This document shows positions 1 through 11,386 of a stretch of 64,000 nucleotides of DNA, one piece after another. This DNA comes from Paracidovorax wautersii (GTDB lineage Bacteria > Pseudomonadota > Gammaproteobacteria > Burkholderiales > Burkholderiaceae_C): the NCBI GenBank assembly GCA_009912175.1, contig WNDQ01000005.1, positions 1 through 64,000 on the forward strand. Reading direction: 5' to 3'. The notes beneath the pieces were generated by a model. It was not told the origin of the DNA. It made no database searches and worked only from the letters and a program-made list of their open reading frames with translations. Made by a program: the position numbers and the translations under genes. Every line of letters begins with the position of its first letter. Position 1 is the stretch's first letter.

Positions 1-292
1 GCGCGAGCACCGCGCCCTGTTGGAGCAATACGCTTTGATCGCCAGCATGAGTGCCAGAGGCAACTGCTACGACAACGCAGCAATGGAGAGTTGGAACCAC
101 AGTCTGAAGGTCGAGGCCATCCATGGTGAACACCTCGCCACACGGGAGCAGGCCAAGGCTCATGTGTTTGACTACATTGAGGTTGACTACAATCGGATCC
201 GGCTGCACTCGACCCTGGGCTACCTCAGCCCAGAGCAGTACGAGCTGGCCAATGTCGCTTAGATAGGTGTCCGTAAATCAGGGGCAAGATCA
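1..292 (+). mobile_element. Right end of an IS3-family insertion sequence (truncated by window edge)
   Basis: The first 292 bases hold the 3' part of an IS3-like transposase gene followed by about 30 bases that look like the right terminal inverted repeat. Read on the complementary strand, the end begins TGATCTTGCCCCTGATTTAC at position 292 and runs inward, the TGA plus C-rich form typical of IS3-family tips. The left end lies outside the window, so element length and target duplication cannot be read. The exact outer boundary at 292 is inferred from the terminal TGA. Confidence 0.7.
2..262 (+). CDS. IS3-family transposase (OrfB), C-terminal fragment
   Basis: This frame is open from the first bases of the window to a TAG stop and encodes the C-terminal end of a DDE integrase-type transposase. 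It shows the NCYDNAAMES block, where the conserved catalytic Glu of the DDE triad sits, and the HSTLGYLSPEQYE block close to the end that is typical of IS3-family OrfB proteins. The catalytic Asp residues and the start lie to the left of the window. OrfB normally carries out cut-and-copy transposition as an OrfA-OrfB frameshift fusion; OrfA cannot be seen here. The match to the family is clear, but the subgroup cannot be fixed from about 86 residues. Confidence 0.88.
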   Translation, partial: REHRALLEQYALIASMSARGNCYDNAAMESWNHSLKVEAIHGEHLATREQAKAHVFDYIEVDYNRIRLHSTLGYLSPEQYELANVA

Positions 293-363
293 CTGCGTGC
301 CATGCCGATCCCGCCGCACGTTTTCCCCGGATGAATGATGAATGGCCTTGCACGTGATCGTTC

Positions 364-2595
364 GTGTTGAAACCCATGGCGCCTGAGCGTTTCCGGCAGC
401 CGGCTGGCGCGCCGCCCGTGGAGCGGCCGTTGCTGGAATTGCTGTCGTCCATGCGTTTTGCGGTGACGATGCTGGCGGTCGTGGCCCTGGCCTCGGTCAT
501 CGGCACCGTGCTGCCGCAAGGGCAGCCGCCCATTACTTATGTGGACCAGTTCGGCCCGTTCTGGGCGCAGGTGTTCGAGGCGGCCGGGCTGTACCGTGTT
601 TACGGTGCGGGCTGGTTCGTGCTGCTGCTGGGCGTGTTGATTGCCAGCACCAGCGTTTGCATCTGGCGCACCGCGCCACGGTTGCTAGCGGACTGGCGTG
701 CTTACCGGGAGGATCTGCAACTGCAGAGCCTGAAAGCCTTTGAGCACCGTGCCGTGGGCGAGCGCCAGGGCGATGGACCGGCTGTTGCGGCGCAGGTCGC
801 GCACGCGCTGGTGGGCGGAGGCTGGCGGGTCAAGTCGGTGCCTCGCGCTGATGCGACAGGTCGTGTCGCCGGCTGGATGGTGGCTGCGCAAAAAGGCGGT
901 CTACGCAAGCTGGGCTATGCGGCCACGCACGGCGCCATCGTGCTGATCTGCGTGGGCGGGCTGATCGACAGCGACCTGGGTATGCGTGCGGCGATGTGGG
1001 TCCAGGGCGTGACGCCCTATGCCGGCGGCGGGTCGGTGGCCGATGTGCCTGCGGGGCACCGGCTGAGCGAGGGCACGCCCTCGTTTCGCGGCAGCCTGGC
1101 GGTGGCCGAGGGCACGCAGTCGCGTGTCGCGCTGCTCAGTGAGGGCGATGGCGTGGTGCTGCAGCCGCTGCCGTTCTCGGTCGAACTCAAACGGTTCATC
1201 GTGGATTACTACCCGAGCGGCATGCCCAAACGGTTTGCCAGCGAGGTGGTGTTGCACGACCGCCGGAGCGGGGCGCGTGAGGACGCGGTGGTGGCGGTCA
1301 ACCATCCGGTGAACTTTCAGGGCGTGCGGATCTACCAGTCGGGTTTTGAGGATGGGGGCTCGGCGCTGCAGTTGCGCGGGGTGCCGCTGGCCGATCCCGG
1401 GCAAACCTTTGATGTGCGGGCCACGGTGGGCGTGAATCAGCCGCTGCCCTTGCCTGGGGTGCAGGAGAACTGGACGCTGGAGCCGACCTCGCTGCGTGTG
1501 ATGAACGTCGAGCCGGTTCGCCGCGAACCGGTGGGCGATCGGCCTGCGGCCGATGTGCGTGCGGTCGATCCCCGGTGGCTTGGCGGCTGGGGGCTGGGCG
1601 CGGCTGCCGACCTGAATGCCGAGCAGCGTTTTCGTAACGTCGGGCCGAGCGTGGCTTACCGCCTGCGTGATGCCGCCGGGCAGGCCGTCGAATTTGTGAA
1701 CTACATGCAGCCGGTGGATGTGGGCGAGGGCGAGCCGGTCTATCTGTATGGCGTGCGCCTGCAGCCAGCGGCCGCGCTGGCCTATCTGCGTGTGCCGGTC
1801 GACGTGCTGGACGACGGGGGCGACGCGGCGGATTTCTGGCGGCTCAAGGCCGCGCTGAATGACGCCGATCTGCGCCGCCAGGCGCTGGACCGCTATGCCG
1901 CCCAGGCCAGTGTCAGCGGCCGTGCCGAGGCGGCGCAGGCCTTGCGTGCCTCGGCCGAGCGGGTGCTCGACCTGTTCGCCGGCCCGCCCGCCACGCAGGC
2001 ACCGTCTTCGGGCGAGCGCGGCCTGCAGGCCGTCTCGCGTTTTCTGGAACAGCAGGTGCCGCCTGCGCAGCGCGAACAGGCCACACGTGTGCTGGTCGAG
2101 GTGTTGCAGGGCGTGGTCTATCAATTGCTGCAACAGGTCCGCGAAACGTTGGGTTTGCCGTCTGCGGCGCCGGCCCCGACGGCGGCCCGCCTCGATGCCT
2201 ATCTGCGCCAGACGGTGCTCGCGCTCAACGACGCGATGCTCTATCCCGCGCCCGTGCTGCTGACGCTGTCGGGCTTCGACCAGGTCCAGGCCAGCGTGTT
2301 CCAGGTGGCGCGCCGGCCCGGGCAGCCGGTGGTCTATCTGGGTTGCCTGTTGCTGGTGGTGGGCGTGTTTGCCATGCTCTACGGGCGCGACCGCCGTCTG
2401 TGGGCCTGGGTCGCGCCGGCTGCCGGTGCCAGCCCGACGGCGATGCTGCAGCTGGCCTATGCCAGCCCACGGCACGGCCTGGAGGCCGACCGTGAATTCG
2501 CGCAGTTGCGCGCGGCCCTGCTGGCGACCGGCGATGCGCCTTCGTCTTCTTCTTCACCCCTATCGTCCCCGGCCGTGCCGCCGCCCCTGTCATGA
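364..2595 (+). CDS. resB: Cytochrome c biogenesis protein ResB (Ccs1)
   Basis: The product is about 740 residues, with hydrophobic segments near residues 30-50 and 85-105, a third around 185-200, a long periplasmic region and a last membrane segment near 655-675. This is the ResB/Ccs1 layout of system II cytochrome c maturation, in which ResB and CcsB together move heme across the inner membrane and attach it to apocytochromes. The long periplasmic part is larger than in Gram-positive ResB, as is usual in betaproteobacteria. The start could be the GTG at 364 or the ATG at 376; no strong Shine-Dalgarno sequence decides it. Its TGA overlaps the ATG of ccsB by four bases, so the pair is translationally coupled. 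Confidence 0.9.
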   Translation: MLKPMAPERFRQPAGAPPVERPLLELLSSMRFAVTMLAVVALASVIGTVLPQGQPPITYVDQFGPFWAQVFEAAGLYRVYGAGWFVLLLGVLIASTSVCIWRTAPRLLADWRAYREDLQLQSLKAFEHRAVGERQGDGPAVAAQVAHALVGGGWRVKSVPRADATGRVAGWMVAAQKGGLRKLGYAATHGAIVLICVGGLIDSDLGMRAAMWVQGVTPYAGGGSVADVPAGHRLSEGTPSFRGSLAVAEGTQSRVALLSEGDGVVLQPLPFSVELKRFIVDYYPSGMPKRFASEVVLHDRRSGAREDAVVAVNHPVNFQGVRIYQSGFEDGGSALQLRGVPLADPGQTFDVRATVGVNQPLPLPGVQENWTLEPTSLRVMNVEPVRREPVGDRPAADVRAVDPRWLGGWGLGAAADLNAEQRFRNVGPSVAYRLRDAAGQAVEFVNYMQPVDVGEGEPVYLYGVRLQPAAALAYLRVPVDVLDDGGDAADFWRLKAALNDADLRRQALDRYAAQASVSGRAEAAQALRASAERVLDLFAGPPATQAPSSGERGLQAVSRFLEQQVPPAQREQATRVLVEVLQGVVYQLLQQVRETLGLPSAAPAPTAARLDAYLRQTVLALNDAMLYPAPVLLTLSGFDQVQASVFQVARRPGQPVVYLGCLLLVVGVFAMLYGRDRRLWAWVAPAAGASPTAMLQLAYASPRHGLEADREFAQLRAALLATGDAPSSSSSPLSSPAVPPPLS

Positions 2596-3779
2596 ATCCG
2601 ATTGCCCAAGCCCTACCATCTTTCCTGGGCCTTGCGTGGCGTGGTGTGCGGCCCTGGCGCGATGGGTTTTATGTCCTGGGCGTGCTGGTCGGCGCGGTCT
2701 TGGCCTTTGTGCTCAACGGCGCGGCCATGAATGGTTACGAGCGCGCCATCCTCGCGGCCGTGGTGCCCGTGTTGATCGCCTTGGGCGTGTTCTGGCGGCC
2801 CATTCAGCCGCTGCTGGCCAGTGTGGCCGCGCTGGCCGTGGCGGCGCTGGCGCTGTACCAGGGCGACCTCGCGCGGGCCGAGCAGAACGCCGCTTTGCGC
2901 TACCTGCTGTCGAGCCAGTCGGCCATTTTGTGGATGGCGTTGCTGCTGCTGCTGAGCACGCTCTGTTACTGGCTGGCGCTGCTAGGGCGTGGCGCGGTGC
3001 AGCACCTGGCGCAGACGCTGGCCGGGGCGCTGGCGTGGATGGGTGTGGCCATGGCCCTGGTGGGCACGATGGTGCGCTGGCACGAGAGCCACTTGCTCGG
3101 GCCGGACGTCGGCTACATCCCCGTCAGCAATCTGTATGAAGTCTTTGTGCTGTTTTGCTGGTTGACCACGCTGCTGCAGCTTTACTACGCCTCACGCCAC
3201 GCCGCCCGCCCCGAGGCGGCGCGCGGGCTGGGCGCCTTCGCCATGCTGGTCGTGAGCGCCGCGGTCGGGTTTCTGCTGTGGTACGCGGTGGCGCGCCAGG
3301 CCTACGGGATCCAGCCGCTGGTGCCGGCCCTGGACAGCTGGTGGATGAAGCTGCACGTGCCGGCCAACTTCATCGGCTATGGCTCCTTTGCGCTGGCGGC
3401 CATGGCGGCGCTGGCCTACCTGCTGCAGCAACGCTGGCCCGCCAGCCGCATCGCGCGTGCGCTGCCCGATGCGGCGGTACTCGACGACGTGATGTACAAG
3501 GCCATTTCCCTGGGCTTTGCCTTCTTCACGGTCGCCACGATTCTGGGTGCGCTGTGGGCGGCCGAGGCCTGGGGCGGCTACTGGAGCTGGGACCCGAAGG
3601 AAACCTGGGCGCTGATCGTGTGGCTGAACTACGCGGCCTGGCTGCACATGCGGCTGATCAAGGGGCTGCACGGCTCGTTTGCCGCCACCTGGGCGCTGGT
3701 GGGGCTGGCGGCCACGACCTTCGCCTTCCTGGGCGTGAACCTGTTTCTGAGCGGTCTGCACAGCTACGGCGAGCTGTGA
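2592..3779 (+). CDS. ccsB: c-type cytochrome biogenesis protein CcsB (ResC/CcsA family)
   Basis: This 395-residue polytopic membrane protein carries the tryptophan-rich WWD-type heme-handling motif, read here as WGGYWSWDPKETW in the C-terminal third, followed by the conserved LNYAAWLHMRL stretch. In system II it forms the heme export and ligation complex with ResB, with heme held by conserved His residues in the flanking helices. The gene begins in the last codon of resB (ATGA overlap), which supports a single resB-ccsB operon. It ends 16 bases before the convergent phhA stop. No intrinsic terminator is visible between the two. Confidence 0.92.
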   Translation: MNPIAQALPSFLGLAWRGVRPWRDGFYVLGVLVGAVLAFVLNGAAMNGYERAILAAVVPVLIALGVFWRPIQPLLASVAALAVAALALYQGDLARAEQNAALRYLLSSQSAILWMALLLLLSTLCYWLALLGRGAVQHLAQTLAGALAWMGVAMALVGTMVRWHESHLLGPDVGYIPVSNLYEVFVLFCWLTTLLQLYYASRHAARPEAARGLGAFAMLVVSAAVGFLLWYAVARQAYGIQPLVPALDSWWMKLHVPANFIGYGSFALAAMAALAYLLQQRWPASRIARALPDAAVLDDVMYKAISLGFAFFTVATILGALWAAEAWGGYWSWDPKETWALIVWLNYAAWLHMRLIKGLHGSFAATWALVGLAATTFAFLGVNLFLSGLHSYGEL

Positions 3780-3795
3780 ACGGTGCTACTTGCGA

Positions 3796-4698
3796 TTAGA
3801 CGGCGGCCTTGCCCACGCGGTTCCGGTGGTAGCTGCTGTCGCCGCGCTGGCGCACGGCATCGTCGGGCAGCAGTTCGCCCGGGTCGAGTTCTGGTGCGCG
3901 GGTGGCGCGGTCGTAGAAGGGGCTGAAGTCGACGGCGGCCAGGTTCAGCAGTTCGTCGAGGTCGCGCAGCACGAAGTAGATTTCCTGGAAGTCGTCGATG
4001 CGGTAGCGCGTGCGCATCACGCGCGCCAGGTCGAAACGCACGTGGTGCGGCGAGGGGCTTTCCAGACAGAAGCGCGATTCGGTGTGCGACGAGGCAATGC
4101 CCGCACCGTACAGCCGCAGGCCGTCGGCCTGCTCAACCAGTCCAAATTCGACCGTGTACCAGTACACCCGTGCGAGCTGCGGCAGGCAGCCGCGCTGTTG
4201 GGCACGCGCGCCCGCCTCGCCATAGGCCTGGATGAAGTCGGCCATGACCGGGTTCATCAGCATGGGCACGTGGCCGAAGATGTCGTGAAAGACGTCGGGC
4301 TCTTCCAGGTAGTCGAGCTGGTGCGGCAAACGGATGAAGTTGCCGGCCGGAAAGCGCCGGTGCGCCAGGTGGTCGAAGAACACGTCGTCCGGGATCAGGC
4401 CCGGCACGGCAACCACCTGCCAGCCGGTGCGCGCGGACAGCACGTCCGAGAGCTGCTCGAAGTCGGGGATCTGGTCGGGCGCGAGCGGCAGTTGTTGCAT
4501 GCCGTCGAGGAAGGCGTCGCAAGCGCGACCGGGCAGCAGCCGCGTCTGGCGCTCGAACAGCAGGCGCCAGGTGGCGTGCTCCGCGGCGGTGTAGGCCGTC
4601 CATTGCTGGGGGATGGTCCAGTCGGCCTGGGTGGGAGCGGCGGTGCCGGCCAGGCCGTGCAGGGGCGGTGTCGGGGCGGACGGAACGGTGACGGGCAT
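3796..4698 (-). CDS. phhA: Phenylalanine 4-monooxygenase
   Basis: The 300-residue protein is a bacterial, single-domain aromatic amino acid hydroxylase that converts phenylalanine to tyrosine with tetrahydropterin and O2 at a non-heme iron. The iron ligands are visible as His138 and His143 in VFHDIFGHVP and Glu184 in YWYTVEFGLV, the same numbers used for the Chromobacterium violaceum enzyme. The start at 4698 is chosen because an AGGAGA ribosome site lies eight bases upstream and because the frame further upstream overlaps the divergent regulator. The gene is divergent from an Lrp-type regulator across a 135-base spacer that holds a symmetric operator-like sequence. Confidence 0.95.
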   Translation of the reverse strand: MPVTVPSAPTPPLHGLAGTAAPTQADWTIPQQWTAYTAAEHATWRLLFERQTRLLPGRACDAFLDGMQQLPLAPDQIPDFEQLSDVLSARTGWQVVAVPGLIPDDVFFDHLAHRRFPAGNFIRLPHQLDYLEEPDVFHDIFGHVPMLMNPVMADFIQAYGEAGARAQQRGCLPQLARVYWYTVEFGLVEQADGLRLYGAGIASSHTESRFCLESPSPHHVRFDLARVMRTRYRIDDFQEIYFVLRDLDELLNLAAVDFSPFYDRATRAPELDPGELLPDDAVRQRGDSSYHRNRVGKAAV

Positions 4699-4748
4699 GG
4701 CGTTTGTCTCCTGGCGGCACGGCGGGCGCGGGACCGCGTTCATGGTTT

Positions 4749-4783
4749 TTGTGGATGACAAGTTTGCAACGCATTCTCCACAA
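4749..4783. promoter_or_regulatory. Operator-like inverted repeat between phhA and the Lrp gene
   Basis: The divergent intergenic region contains TTGTGGA at 4749-4755 and its exact reverse complement TCCACAA at 4777-4783, with the palindrome TTGCAA at 4764-4769 lying within half a base of the centre of symmetry. The two outer arms are 28 bases apart centre to centre. Lrp/AsnC proteins bind arrays of weak dyads as octamers or dimers, so this is a plausible site for the adjacent regulator to control phhA, itself or both. This assignment is inferred from symmetry and position only. Confidence 0.5.
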
Positions 4784-4833
4784 TGGGCTTGCATCATCAC
4801 GGCTGAAAAGCGCCGATTCTGAGGATTCATTGC

Positions 4834-5334
4834 ATGCAACAGGGTGAACACGACGATTCCTTGTACACGCCTGGGCTGGATCGCGTGGACCACGGCATCC
4901 TGCAGACCTTGCAGGCCGAAGGGCGCATCAGCAACCAGGATCTGGCGCGCCGGGTGCACCTGTCGCCCGCGCAAAGCAACCGGCGCCACCGGCGGCTGGA
5001 AGAGGGCGGCTACATCAAGGGCTACGAAGCGCGCCTGAACGCCGAGCGCTTGGGCCTGAGCGTGACCGCCTTCGTGCACGTGGCCATGGAGCGCGGCGGC
5101 CAGCTGCGGGGCGTGCAGGCCTTCCAGGACGCGGTGGCCCACATGCCACAGGTGTTGGAGTGTTATGCGGTCTCGGGCGATTTCGACTACGTCTGCAAAG
5201 TCGTCGCGCGTGACCTCAAGGGCTTGTCGGACTTCCTCATGGGCACATTGGCGCAACTGCCGGGCGTGAGCGGCGTGAAGTCCAGCATCTGCCTGCACGA
5301 GCTCAAATGCACCGGCGCGCTGCCGCTCGACTGA
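4834..5334 (+). CDS. Lrp/AsnC family transcriptional regulator
   Basis: The 166-residue protein has an N-terminal helix-turn-helix (about residues 15-60, LDRVDHGILQTLQAEGRISN onward) and a C-terminal RAM ligand-binding domain with the SGDFDYVCKV core. Lrp/AsnC regulators sense amino acids. Divergent pairing with phhA suggests it responds to phenylalanine or a related aromatic amino acid and controls the hydroxylase; this is inference from context. The HTH recognition helix reads LSPAQSNRRHRRL, where many relatives have a C or V-R form. The ATG at 4834 is used; it has only a weak ribosome site (GAGGAT) upstream. Confidence 0.9.
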   Translation: MQQGEHDDSLYTPGLDRVDHGILQTLQAEGRISNQDLARRVHLSPAQSNRRHRRLEEGGYIKGYEARLNAERLGLSVTAFVHVAMERGGQLRGVQAFQDAVAHMPQVLECYAVSGDFDYVCKVVARDLKGLSDFLMGTLAQLPGVSGVKSSICLHELKCTGALPLD

Positions 5335-5374
5335 AACGAACCCTCTCATCACACACCTCACACGGACCCAAGAA

Positions 5375-6256
5375 ATGAACGATTTGTCGCAACGCATCGG
5401 CCTGATCGGCGTGGGCCTGATGGGCCAGGGCATCGCCCTGAGCCTGCAGCGCCACGGGCGCGCGCTGACGCTGCTTGAACACGCGGGCAACCAGCCGCTG
5501 GACGAACTAGTGGCCGCCGGCGCGCAAACGGCTGCGCAGCCGCGCGAGGTGGCTGCCGCGTGCGGCGTGGTGATCTTGTGCGTGACGGGCAGCCCGCAGG
5601 TGCGCAGCGTCATGCAGGGGCCGCAGGGTCTGCTGGCGGGGCTGCGGCCGGGCACGGTCGTGATCGACTGCTCGACCTCGATTCCCGCCGACACGCGGGT
5701 GATCGCCGCCGAGGTGCACGCTGCGGGCGGGCGCTTCATCGACGCGCCCATGACGCGCACCGTGCAGCACGCGCGTGAAGGCCGGCTCAACCTGCTGGTG
5801 GGCGGCGATGCCGCCGTGCTGGCCGAGGTCGAGCCGGTGCTGCGCTGTTTTGCCGAGAACATCGCGCACGCCGGCTCGGTTGGCGCGGGGCACGAGATGA
5901 AGCTGCTGCACAACTTCGTCTCGCTCGGCTCGGCCGTGCTGCTGGCTGAGGCGGCTGCCTGCGCCGCACGCTCGGGCGTGGACGCGCGGGTGCTGGTGGA
6001 CGTGCTGGGCAAGGGCGGCGGTGCCGGCGTGGCGCTGGAGCGCATGAAGCCGTTCCTGCTCGACGGCGATGCTTCGTCGCTGCCGTTTTATCTCGCCAAC
6101 GCGGCCAAGGATTTGGGCTATTACGTGCAGATGGCCAGTGACGCGGGTGCCGTTTCGGCCATGGCGCAGGCCGCGCTCGACGACGTGGCCCGTGGCGTGG
6201 CGCGGGCGGGCGGGCAGGTGTTCATGCCGGAGCTGGCGGCCTTGCTGCGGGAGTGA
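5375..6256 (+). CDS. NAD(P)-dependent oxidoreductase, 3-hydroxyisobutyrate dehydrogenase family
   Basis: The 293-residue product begins with a Rossmann dinucleotide-binding motif, IGLIGVGLMGQGIA, near residues 8-21, followed by the substrate-binding block FIDAPMTRTVQHAREGRLNL and the catalytic Lys176 in HEMKLLHNF. This is the beta-hydroxyacid dehydrogenase pattern shared by 3-hydroxyisobutyrate, tartronate semialdehyde and related dehydrogenases. The exact substrate cannot be told; the usual DAPVSGG of the substrate loop is replaced by DAPMTRT, which points away from a classical MmsB. It may be cotranscribed with the Lrp gene 40 bases upstream. Its last 35 bases overlap the convergent mobA end. 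Confidence 0.88.
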   Translation: MNDLSQRIGLIGVGLMGQGIALSLQRHGRALTLLEHAGNQPLDELVAAGAQTAAQPREVAAACGVVILCVTGSPQVRSVMQGPQGLLAGLRPGTVVIDCSTSIPADTRVIAAEVHAAGGRFIDAPMTRTVQHAREGRLNLLVGGDAAVLAEVEPVLRCFAENIAHAGSVGAGHEMKLLHNFVSLGSAVLLAEAAACAARSGVDARVLVDVLGKGGGAGVALERMKPFLLDGDASSLPFYLANAAKDLGYYVQMASDAGAVSAMAQAALDDVARGVARAGGQVFMPELAALLRE

Positions 6257-6926
6257 CGTCGCGCTCGAAATCGGCCAGGTCCTGCGGCGTGTTGAAGTTG
6301 TGGAAGGCCGCGTGGTCCGGCAGATCGCAGACGGTGTGGCGCTGCGCCTGCAGCCACAGCATGAACTTGCGCTCGCCGCTGGCCAGAAAGGCCTCCAGCG
6401 ACGGCAGCAGCGAACGCCGCAGCAGCGCGAAGGTGGGGTGCGTCCAGCGCCGGCCTTGTTCGTCGATGGTGGCGGGGATGACCGCGTCCAGCGTGTCGTC
6501 CATCGCCGCGTGCAGGGTGGCGACCAGATCGTTCGGGAAGAAGGGCGTGTCGCAGGCCGCCAGTTGGACCAGCGGCGTTTGGCTGCGCGCCAGCGCGATG
6601 CGGACACCGGCCAGCGGGCCGTCAAAGACGGGGTTGGCCGAGGGGCCGGCCGGCGTGGCGCGATCGTCGTCGGGCCAGACGCGGGCGCACCATTGGGCGT
6701 AGATGTCGTGGTGGCGGTTGGCGCTGATGGCGATGGCGCCCACCTGCCGCTGCAGCCGCTGCAGCGTGCGCAAGGCCAGAGGCTGGCCGTCGAGCAGGCA
6801 CAGGCCCTTGTCCACGCCGCCCATGCGCCGGCCCGCCCCGCCGGCCAGGACCACGCCCGTGACCCTGGCACAAATCGGCCCATCGGCGGGATTGGTGCGG
6901 GGAGGGCTGACAGGCAAAAAGGTCAT
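6222..6926 (-). CDS. mobA: Molybdenum cofactor guanylyltransferase MobA
   Basis: MobA joins GMP to molybdopterin to make the molybdopterin guanine dinucleotide cofactor. The 234-residue product has the nucleotidyltransferase signature [15 protein letters not shown] at residues 27-41, the CDTPFF metal-binding segment in the middle and HNFNTPQDL near the C terminus, all usual for the family. The start at 6926 is the first ATG that keeps the signature at a normal distance; it lacks a good ribosome site, so a nearby alternative is possible. The gene is convergent with the upstream dehydrogenase and overlaps its end by 35 bases, so the two transcripts share antisense 3' ends. Confidence 0.9.
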   Translation of the reverse strand: MTFLPVSPPRTNPADGPICARVTGVVLAGGAGRRMGGVDKGLCLLDGQPLALRTLQRLQRQVGAIAISANRHHDIYAQWCARVWPDDDRATPAGPSANPVFDGPLAGVRIALARSQTPLVQLAACDTPFFPNDLVATLHAAMDDTLDAVIPATIDEQGRRWTHPTFALLRRSLLPSLEAFLASGERKFMLWLQAQRHTVCDLPDHAAFHNFNTPQDLADFERDVTPAARPPAPA

Positions 6927-6997
6927 CGGAAAAGGGGCAAGCGGGGCGATGGCCCCAAGTGTATGGTCAGCGCATTCAACGAACGATCCGTCCAACG

Positions 6998-8038
6998 ATG
7001 ACCACGACCGATACCGCCCCCGATGTTTCCGCCGCCGCCCGTCCGCTGTCGCGGGTCGCGTTCTCCATGCTCGACCTGGTGCCCGTGCGCGACCAGGGCA
7101 CGGTGGCCGAGGCGCTGCAGCAGTCCCTGGCGCTGGCCCGGCACGTGGAGGCGCTGGGCTTTCGGCGTTTCTGGCTGGCCGAGCACCACAACATGGACGG
7201 CATCGCCAGCTCCGCCACGGCGGTGCTGGTGGGGCACATCGCGGGCGGCACGCAGCGCATCCGCGTGGGCTCGGGCGGGGTGATGCTGCCCAACCACCCG
7301 CCGTTGGTGGTGGCCGAGAACTTCGGCACGCTGGCCGAGCTGTACCCGGGCCGCATCGACCTGGGCCTGGGCCGTGCGCCCGGCACCGATCCGTCCACCA
7401 TGCGTGCGCTGCGGCGCGACCGCCTGGGCGACGGCGATGATTTTCCGCAGGAGGTCGAGGAACTGCAGCGGCTGCTCGGCCCCGCGCAGCCCGGCCAGCG
7501 GCTGATGGCCGTGCCGGGCGTGGGCACGCAGGTGCCGATCTGGCTGCTGGGGTCGAGCCTGTTTTCGGCCCAGCTTGCGGCCCAGCGGGGTTTGCCCTAT
7601 GCCTTTGCATCGCACTTCGCGCCGCGTTTCCTGCTGCAGGCCGTCAAGATGTACCGCGACCTGTTCCAGCCGTCGGCCACCCTGGCCAAGCCTTATGTGA
7701 TGGTCGGCGTGCCGGTCGTGGCGGCGCCCACGGACGACGAGGCGGCCTTCCTGGCCACGACCTTGCAGCAGCGTGTGCTGTCCATCGTGCGCGGCCGGCG
7801 CATCCGCATGCAGCCGCCGATCGATCCGCAACAGCTGGATGCCTCCTGGACGCTGCAGGAGCAGCACGCCGTCGACAGCTTCCTCGGCCTGGCGGTGGTG
7901 GGCGGTCCGCAGACGGTGCGCGCCCGGCTCGAATACATCCTGGAGGAAACCCAGGCCGACGAATTCATGTTCACCAGCGACGTCTACGACCCGGCGCTGC
8001 GGCTGCGCTCCTTGGACATCGTCACCGCGCTGAAATAA
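6998..8038 (+). CDS. LLM-class flavin-dependent oxidoreductase (luciferase-like)
   Basis: The 346-residue product has the bacterial-luciferase-like TIM-barrel features: an N-terminal [13 protein letters not shown] strand and loop, [14 protein letters not shown], then [13 protein letters not shown] and [13 protein letters not shown]. The AEHHN and [10 protein letters not shown] blocks are the hallmarks of the MsnO8/YhbW-type group. Such enzymes use FMN or F420; F420 is unlikely in this type of organism. The substrate is unknown. The ATG at 6998 is preferred over an in-frame GTG at 6959 because the extension has no family features. The gene diverges from mobA, with about 70 bases between the starts. 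Confidence 0.87.
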   Translation: MTTTDTAPDVSAAARPLSRVAFSMLDLVPVRDQGTVAEALQQSLALARHVEALGFRRFWLAEHHNMDGIASSATAVLVGHIAGGTQRIRVGSGGVMLPNHPPLVVAENFGTLAELYPGRIDLGLGRAPGTDPSTMRALRRDRLGDGDDFPQEVEELQRLLGPAQPGQRLMAVPGVGTQVPIWLLGSSLFSAQLAAQRGLPYAFASHFAPRFLLQAVKMYRDLFQPSATLAKPYVMVGVPVVAAPTDDEAAFLATTLQQRVLSIVRGRRIRMQPPIDPQQLDASWTLQEQHAVDSFLGLAVVGGPQTVRARLEYILEETQADEFMFTSDVYDPALRLRSLDIVTALK

Positions 8039-8143
8039 ATGGGCCTTGCACGCCGGGAGTGGCGCCGGCGCCCGGGGCCCGTCCGGGTGATCCGCTGTGC
8101 GCCTACAGCACACGTCACGGATTTTTGCCAGAATGGAAAAAGA

Positions 8144-8178
8144 GTCCGGCTCCCAGCCTGCCAGGTTGAGCGCCGGAC
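8144..8178 (+). promoter_or_regulatory. Structured hairpin in the acnA leader
   Basis: The arms GTCCGGC (8144-8150) and GCCGGAC (8172-8178) are exact reverse complements. Inside them CAGCCT and AGGTTG can pair as a second stem with one G-U pair. The element lies 85 bases upstream of the acnA start. No T tract follows, so it is not a classical terminator. Whether it is in the transcript is not known. It could be a leader structure or a protein-binding site, and the call rests on pairing alone. Confidence 0.35.
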
Positions 8179-8263
8179 CCGATAAGCGCTCGCCGGCAGG
8201 GATCCCATGGCTGCGATTCGGGACCGATCGGCGGGACATGCCCCCACGATGAAGGAGCCCGAG

Positions 8264-11215
<2,952 letters not shown>

Positions 11216-11386
11216 ATCCTGTCATGGCCGTCCCACCGTCGCGCGCCTGCCTGGGGGCAGCACCGTGCGACGGCGCTCGGGTCCATTTCCCGTGACGTCG
11301 GGAGGGCTGGCTGCAAGCTGCGATGATGTGAGTTTGGCGTCGGCGGCCTCTGCCGCCGGCCCGCCGCATTTTCCATCGTGCCCGCC

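Noticed and set aside
8039-8143. GC-rich self-complementary stretch (GGCGCCGGCGCC and CCCGGGGCCCG) after the flavin oxidoreductase gene as a terminator
   Set aside because: It lacks a following T tract, and such stretches arise often by chance in GC-rich DNA.
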